Source: Syntrophothermus sp. UBA1445 (GTDB taxonomy: Bacteria > Bacillota > Syntrophomonadia > Syntrophomonadales > DTU052). Taken from it: a stretch of DNA of 9,705 nt. Shown piece by piece: positions 6,447 to 9,705 of the stretch. The stretch spans positions 15,477-25,181 of the forward strand of contig DCTH01000242.1 of NCBI GenBank assembly GCA_002329495.1, written 5' to 3'. Position 1 is the stretch's first letter, and every line of letters starts with the position of its first letter. The notes beneath the pieces are model-generated. The model saw only the letters and a program-made list of their open reading frames with translations, was not told where the DNA came from and did no database searches. A program made the translations under genes and the position numbers.

Positions 6447-8402
6447 TTATTTTATCGAATACTTCTTTAGCTTGCGAAATATCGTCGCTCGGGACATTCC
6501 CAGCTCTTTGGCCGCCAATTCCCGGTTGCCATGGTTTTTCTGGAGAGCGTTGATAATCATCTGTTTTTCAATGGCATCCGTATTGAGGTCCTTTCTCCGG
6601 GGAACCGGGGACTTAATGGTGTCCCTTCTTAAATCCGCCGGGAGCGCATCCAATGTCAGCACATTTCCACTTTCAATGTTCACGGCTCGTTCCAATACGT
6701 TATTCAATTCCCTGACGTTGCCCGGCCAGTTGTACGTGATAAGAACCTCCATTGCCTCCGGATCAACACCACTTATCTTTTTATCCAATTTCGGCCCAAT
6801 AATTTTAATGAAATGTTCAGCCAGACCTGGAATATCGTCCTTTCTCTCTCGCAAAGGAGGTATTTCTATATCTATTACCTTAAGCCGATAATAGAGGTCC
6901 AGACGGAAATGGCCTTTCATTACTTCATCTTTCAGTTTCTTATTACTGGCAGCGATCACTCGAACATTTACCTGCATGACCTCCCGTCCGCCAAGGCGCA
7001 TTATTTTTCCCTCTTCCAGAAACCGCAGCAGGGAACCCTGCAGGTCCAGGGGCATTTCGCCAATCTCATCCAGGAAAAGAGTTCCCTGGTCAGCCAGTTC
7101 AAATTTGCCAGGATTTCCGCCCTTGCGAGCACCTGTAAAAGCCCCCTCTTCATAGCCAAAAAGCTCGCTGGATATCAATTCGCGGGGTAGGGCGGCACAA
7201 TTGATGGCAAAAAAGGGCTCTTCGCAGCGCCTGCTGGCATTATGAATCGCCTGTGCGAACATTTCCTTGCCTACCCCGCTTTCACCCAGCAAGAGGACAT
7301 TGGAATCAGACTTGGCAGCGATTTCTGCCAGCCTTAATGCGTAATTCAGTTCGTTATTCTGCCCGATTATATCAGCAAAGGTGATGGTGGCACGAGTTCC
7401 GGATACTTTTTCTATCATGCGTTTGTACTTCTGGATAGGCTGGAGTATAACCACCGTGCCCAGGATCTTGTTATTCTTGCTTACCAGCGGAGTACAACTT
7501 ACGTTTAGCTTGATCCGGTCATGCTTGCGCTGTATTTCGAGGAGCCTGCTCTGCTCCTTGTGGTCGGAAATGGCGGCAAAGAATGGTTCATTGTTCGGAG
7601 GCATCAGTTCTCTCAAAGTTCTGTTCAATGTTGTAACGGAATCGACTCCCAGGTTATGGGCCGCCAGCTTATTCATTACCATAACTCTGCCCTGGCGGTC
7701 CAGGGCCATCACTCCGTCAGACATTGATTCCATAATAGTCGTCTTATAAAGGCTTTCCATCTCACTGTGTTCAAAAGCATTCTGCAGCGCTATCTGTCTT
7801 TCCAGGGCCCGGGAGGCGGCTACCACCATTCCCAGGGTGTGGCGGTTGATGGGGTGATACGGTCCGCCAACCGTCAGCACCCCGATGAGTTTATCCTCGG
7901 GGTCAAAAATTGGACACGAGGAACTTATTACAAAGGGCGTAAGATTGCACCAGTACTCATACCCGATCAACTGCATCGGTTTGCGTTCGATGGCGGCTAC
8001 CACACCCGAAGTTGTGCCCATAACCCTTTCCGACCAATCGGAACCTTCGATCAAATTGATGCCGTTTGCATATTCCAGGGCTTCCCGGTCTCCGGTGCGG
8101 GCCAAGATATATCCCCTGTTGTCGCTCAAGCTGAAAAGATATCCTGACCCTTCCGTGTACTCTCGCAAATTGCTCATCATAGCGATAGCGTGCGTGAGCA
8201 GGGTTCGATTGCCGGTCTTTCGCAATCCCAGCTCAATATCAGTCAGCACCACATCGCAGCATGTCTTATACGGATTCACCTGATATCTTTCACTGCGTTG
8301 CCATGAGGCACGCACCTCCTGGGAAATTGAAATTCCGGCACACTCCCCGGTTTCCCGCAGCGATTTCCAGATATGTATTCCTTCCTCAGCTGTCTGAAGC
8401 AT
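6447..8402 (-). CDS. AcoR-type sigma-54-dependent enhancer-binding transcriptional activator
   Basis: This 651-residue activator should remodel RNA polymerase-sigma-54 closed complexes using ATP. The N-terminal region (about 20-210) has the AcoR-type lead motif RASWQRSERYQVNP followed by a GAF-like sensor domain (about 65-205). A PAS domain spans about 218-325. The AAA+ domain (about 343-570) has Walker A GESGVGK (373-379), the sigma-54-contacting GAFTGA loop (420-425), Walker B TLFLDEIGEMP (441-451), the FRLDLYYRL arginine region (499-507) and GNVREL (561-566). A Fis-type helix-turn-helix occupies 620-648. There is no phosphorylatable receiver domain, so control is probably by a small ligand or redox state sensed by GAF or PAS. 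The ATG at 8402 has GAGGTG (8413-8408) five bases upstream. It diverges from the acyl-CoA synthetase gene, whose promoter it probably activates. All functional loops look intact. Confidence 0.95.
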   Translation of the reverse strand: MLQTAEEGIHIWKSLRETGECAGISISQEVRASWQRSERYQVNPYKTCCDVVLTDIELGLRKTGNRTLLTHAIAMMSNLREYTEGSGYLFSLSDNRGYILARTGDREALEYANGINLIEGSDWSERVMGTTSGVVAAIERKPMQLIGYEYWCNLTPFVISSSCPIFDPEDKLIGVLTVGGPYHPINRHTLGMVVAASRALERQIALQNAFEHSEMESLYKTTIMESMSDGVMALDRQGRVMVMNKLAAHNLGVDSVTTLNRTLRELMPPNNEPFFAAISDHKEQSRLLEIQRKHDRIKLNVSCTPLVSKNNKILGTVVILQPIQKYKRMIEKVSGTRATITFADIIGQNNELNYALRLAEIAAKSDSNVLLLGESGVGKEMFAQAIHNASRRCEEPFFAINCAALPRELISSELFGYEEGAFTGARKGGNPGKFELADQGTLFLDEIGEMPLDLQGSLLRFLEEGKIMRLGGREVMQVNVRVIAASNKKLKDEVMKGHFRLDLYYRLKVIDIEIPPLRERKDDIPGLAEHFIKIIGPKLDKKISGVDPEAMEVLITYNWPGNVRELNNVLERAVNIESGNVLTLDALPADLRRDTIKSPVPRRKDLNTDAIEKQMIINALQKNHGNRELAAKELGMSRATIFRKLKKYSIK

Positions 8403-8446
8403 AACTACACCTCACGATCATGCGTACATGGTATTGCTTGCCCCTT

Positions 8447-8496
8447 GAGTATCATTGAGACTCTCAAGATATTATTTGATAGTCTCAATGATACTC
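8447..8496. promoter_or_regulatory. Paired inverted activator sites between regulator and acyl-CoA synthetase
   Basis: GAGTATCATTGAGACT (8447-8462) is exactly the reverse complement of AGTCTCAATGATACTC (8481-8496), a perfect 16-bp inverted repeat with an 18-base spacer that itself can add four pairs (TCAA/TTGA). Each arm is also an imperfect dyad, AGTnTCA-N-TGAnACT, suited to a dimer. The two dyads are centred at 8455 and 8488, about three helical turns apart, and about 163 and 130 bases before the predicted start of the sigma-54 promoter at 8592. They lie 45-94 bases upstream of the regulator's own ATG, so autoregulation is also possible. A transcript hairpin is an alternative role, but there is no terminator T-tract. 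Confidence 0.82.
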
Positions 8497-8591
8497 TACC
8501 GCTTCTATTCGGAATATGCCAGCGATTGTTTTTTATCACAAATTGCCTGAATTGCGGGTCTCGTGAATTAATTTGAATTCTTCCGGCTATC

Positions 8592-8607
8592 TGGCACAGA
8601 TATTGCA
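8592..8607 (+). promoter_or_regulatory. Sigma-54 (-24/-12) promoter of the acyl-CoA synthetase gene
   Basis: TGGCAC-AGATA-TTGCA matches the RpoN consensus fully, with GG at 8593-8594 and GC at 8605-8606 separated by ten bases. Start of transcription is predicted near 8618, giving a leader of about 196 bases before the ATG at 8814. The core closely resembles the one at 3296 (TGGCACAG shared, then TTGCA). The leader has AAGGGGGGGC at 8637-8646 and AAGGAG near 8743 but no convincing upstream gene. Confidence 0.88.
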
Positions 8608-8813
8608 ATTTATAGGATTTGGGTCCATAACATGCTAAGGGGGGGCACGAAAGGTTTAACAATTTTGGACTGACTTCCTTAATTAATTGCACGCATTACG
8701 CAAACGGCAGACAAAATGCCTTCTTTGTGTAATTGCTCTGTTGGAAGGAGTGATTTGGGGTTTAGTCATACGAGTGATAGCAGCAACAATAACATGAATT
8801 TGGAGGTATCGAG

Positions 8814-9705
8814 ATGGCATCTGTTTACGAAAGTCGTTTTTGGACGAAGTCATACAACTGGAAAGCACAAAAATCTATCAATTATCCCAAAACACATGCG
8901 TATTACTTTTTCCGCGACGCCGCGATATACAACCCTGAAAAGACCGCTACCTGGTTCTACGGAGCGGAAATCAACTATCGCGACTTATATCAAAAAGTTT
9001 GCCGCTTGGCGAATGTTTTTGTGGAAAAGGGAATAAAAAAGGGTGACCGGATTGGTTTCCTGATGCCTAACTGTCCTCAGTTCGTTATTGCCTACTGGGC
9101 GACTCTCATGGCCGGGGCCGTAGTCGTAAACCTCAACCCCCTGTATACTAAGGAAGAGCTAAGATACCTTTTTGTAGACGCTGATTTGAGCTGCGTCATT
9201 GCCTATGATCCCCTGGTTCCGGTGATAAAAGAACTTAACCAAGAATTAAAAATCCCTCTGGTTATCATCACCAGGCTCTCTGACTTCATGCTCAATACCC
9301 CGCTCAGCACCCCTGAACAGCTGGGGTTGGAAGCAGGTTGGCTGCATTTCTCGCACCTACTGGAAACCACCGAGCGGCAGGCCCCTCCCGTGGTCGATAT
9401 TAAATGGGATGATCCTGCGGTGATCCAGTACACCGGAGGAACTACCGGTGTTCCGAAAGGCGCAGTACTGACCCAGTATAATATAATCGCCGGTGCGATG
9501 AGCTGCGTCCTTTGGAGCCAGGCCGCGGTAGACCGCATTCCCCCGGAAAAAATGAGCGTATTAGCCGTCCTGCCCTTCTCGCACGTGTACGGTGAGATCT
9601 GCTGCCTCTGTTGGGCTGCCTGGACGGTCGGTACCATGATAATCCTGCCCAGATTTGATATAGATGAGATGTTCGACACCCTTAATAAATTTGATCACAT
9701 TACTT
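8814..9705 (+). CDS. Acyl-CoA synthetase (AMP-forming), 3' end outside window
   Basis: The first 297 residues of an ANL-superfamily ligase are visible and the frame is open at the right edge. It should activate a carboxylic acid with ATP and CoA through an acyl-adenylate. The N-terminal domain shows INYRDLYQKVCRLANVFVEKG (about 54-74), the DRIGFLMPN segment, the AMP-binding P-loop YTGGTTGVPKGA (206-217) and the LPFSHVYG motif, where the His is typical of medium- and long-chain acyl-CoA ligases. The acyl-chain preference cannot be judged without the rest. The ATG at 8814 follows TTGGAGG (8800-8806) by seven bases. It is preceded by a sigma-54 promoter and paired activator sites and is divergent from the activator gene, so it is the most likely main target of that activator. 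Two in-context partners, the crotonase and SDR, act downstream on its products. Confidence 0.93.
   Translation, partial: MASVYESRFWTKSYNWKAQKSINYPKTHAYYFFRDAAIYNPEKTATWFYGAEINYRDLYQKVCRLANVFVEKGIKKGDRIGFLMPNCPQFVIAYWATLMAGAVVVNLNPLYTKEELRYLFVDADLSCVIAYDPLVPVIKELNQELKIPLVIITRLSDFMLNTPLSTPEQLGLEAGWLHFSHLLETTERQAPPVVDIKWDDPAVIQYTGGTTGVPKGAVLTQYNIIAGAMSCVLWSQAAVDRIPPEKMSVLAVLPFSHVYGEICCLCWAAWTVGTMIILPRFDIDEMFDTLNKFDHIT

Noticed and set aside
8530..8545. Possible IHF site between enhancer and promoter (TATCACAAATTG)
   Set aside because: It does not match the WATCAANNNNTTR consensus in spacing, and IHF itself is often replaced by HU in Gram-positive bacteria.
8716..9036. 106-codon plus-strand frame overlapping the acyl-CoA synthetase start
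   Set aside because: No good ribosome site at its ATG, no recognisable domain, and most of it is an out-of-frame reading of the ligase gene.
9203..9679. 158-codon open frame on the minus strand
   Set aside because: It is antisense to the acyl-CoA synthetase, whose P-loop and other motifs are clear in the plus-strand frame.

Overview
The window looks like chromosomal DNA of a Gram-positive anaerobe of the class Clostridia, most plausibly a fatty-acid-oxidising relative of Syntrophomonas or Syntrophothermus. This placement is inferred from the gene content: a Crt-type crotonase, a FabG-like reductase, an acyl-CoA ligase, an AcoR-type sigma-54 activator, strong Shine-Dalgarno sites and HD-GYP signalling. 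No RNA gene, CRISPR array, insertion sequence or prophage gene was seen.

Layout, left to right. (1) 2-1063: 3' part of a von Willebrand A (VWA) protein with an intact metal-binding MIDAS motif. (2) 1251-2378: a c-di-GMP phosphodiesterase of the HD-GYP class, followed after 29 bases by a LysE/RhtB-type exporter (2408-3085). (3) 3086-3640: a long regulatory stretch with an inverted repeat that looks like an enhancer, a near-perfect sigma-54 (-24/-12) promoter at 3296-3311 and a coupled 52-residue ORF. It leads into a polytopic membrane protein (3641-4246), closed by a strong terminator. (4) 4453-5193: a FabG/PhaB-like short-chain dehydrogenase with its own terminator. (5) 5402-6190: a Crt-like enoyl-CoA hydratase with its own terminator. 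(6) 6447-8402, minus strand: a GAF-PAS-AAA+-Fis sigma-54 enhancer-binding protein. (7) 8403-8813: a divergent control region with a 16-bp perfect inverted repeat and a second sigma-54 promoter at 8592-8607. It leads into an acyl-CoA synthetase that runs off the right edge.

How it fits together. The acyl-CoA ligase would activate a short or medium fatty acid. The crotonase and SDR catalyse the hydration and hydroxyacyl/ketoacyl redox steps of C4 beta-oxidation, or its reverse. The sigma-54 activator sits among them. The most interesting point is a DNA circuit read directly from sequence: a 15-base motif, WGTNTCATTGAGACW, occurs once upstream of the membrane-protein promoter and twice, in opposite orientation, upstream of the acyl-CoA synthetase promoter. 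In both places it lies about 130-165 bases before the predicted start of a textbook sigma-54 promoter. The simplest reading is that the locally encoded activator binds these sites and co-induces the membrane protein (a candidate carboxylate transporter or accessory) and the acyl-CoA ligase.
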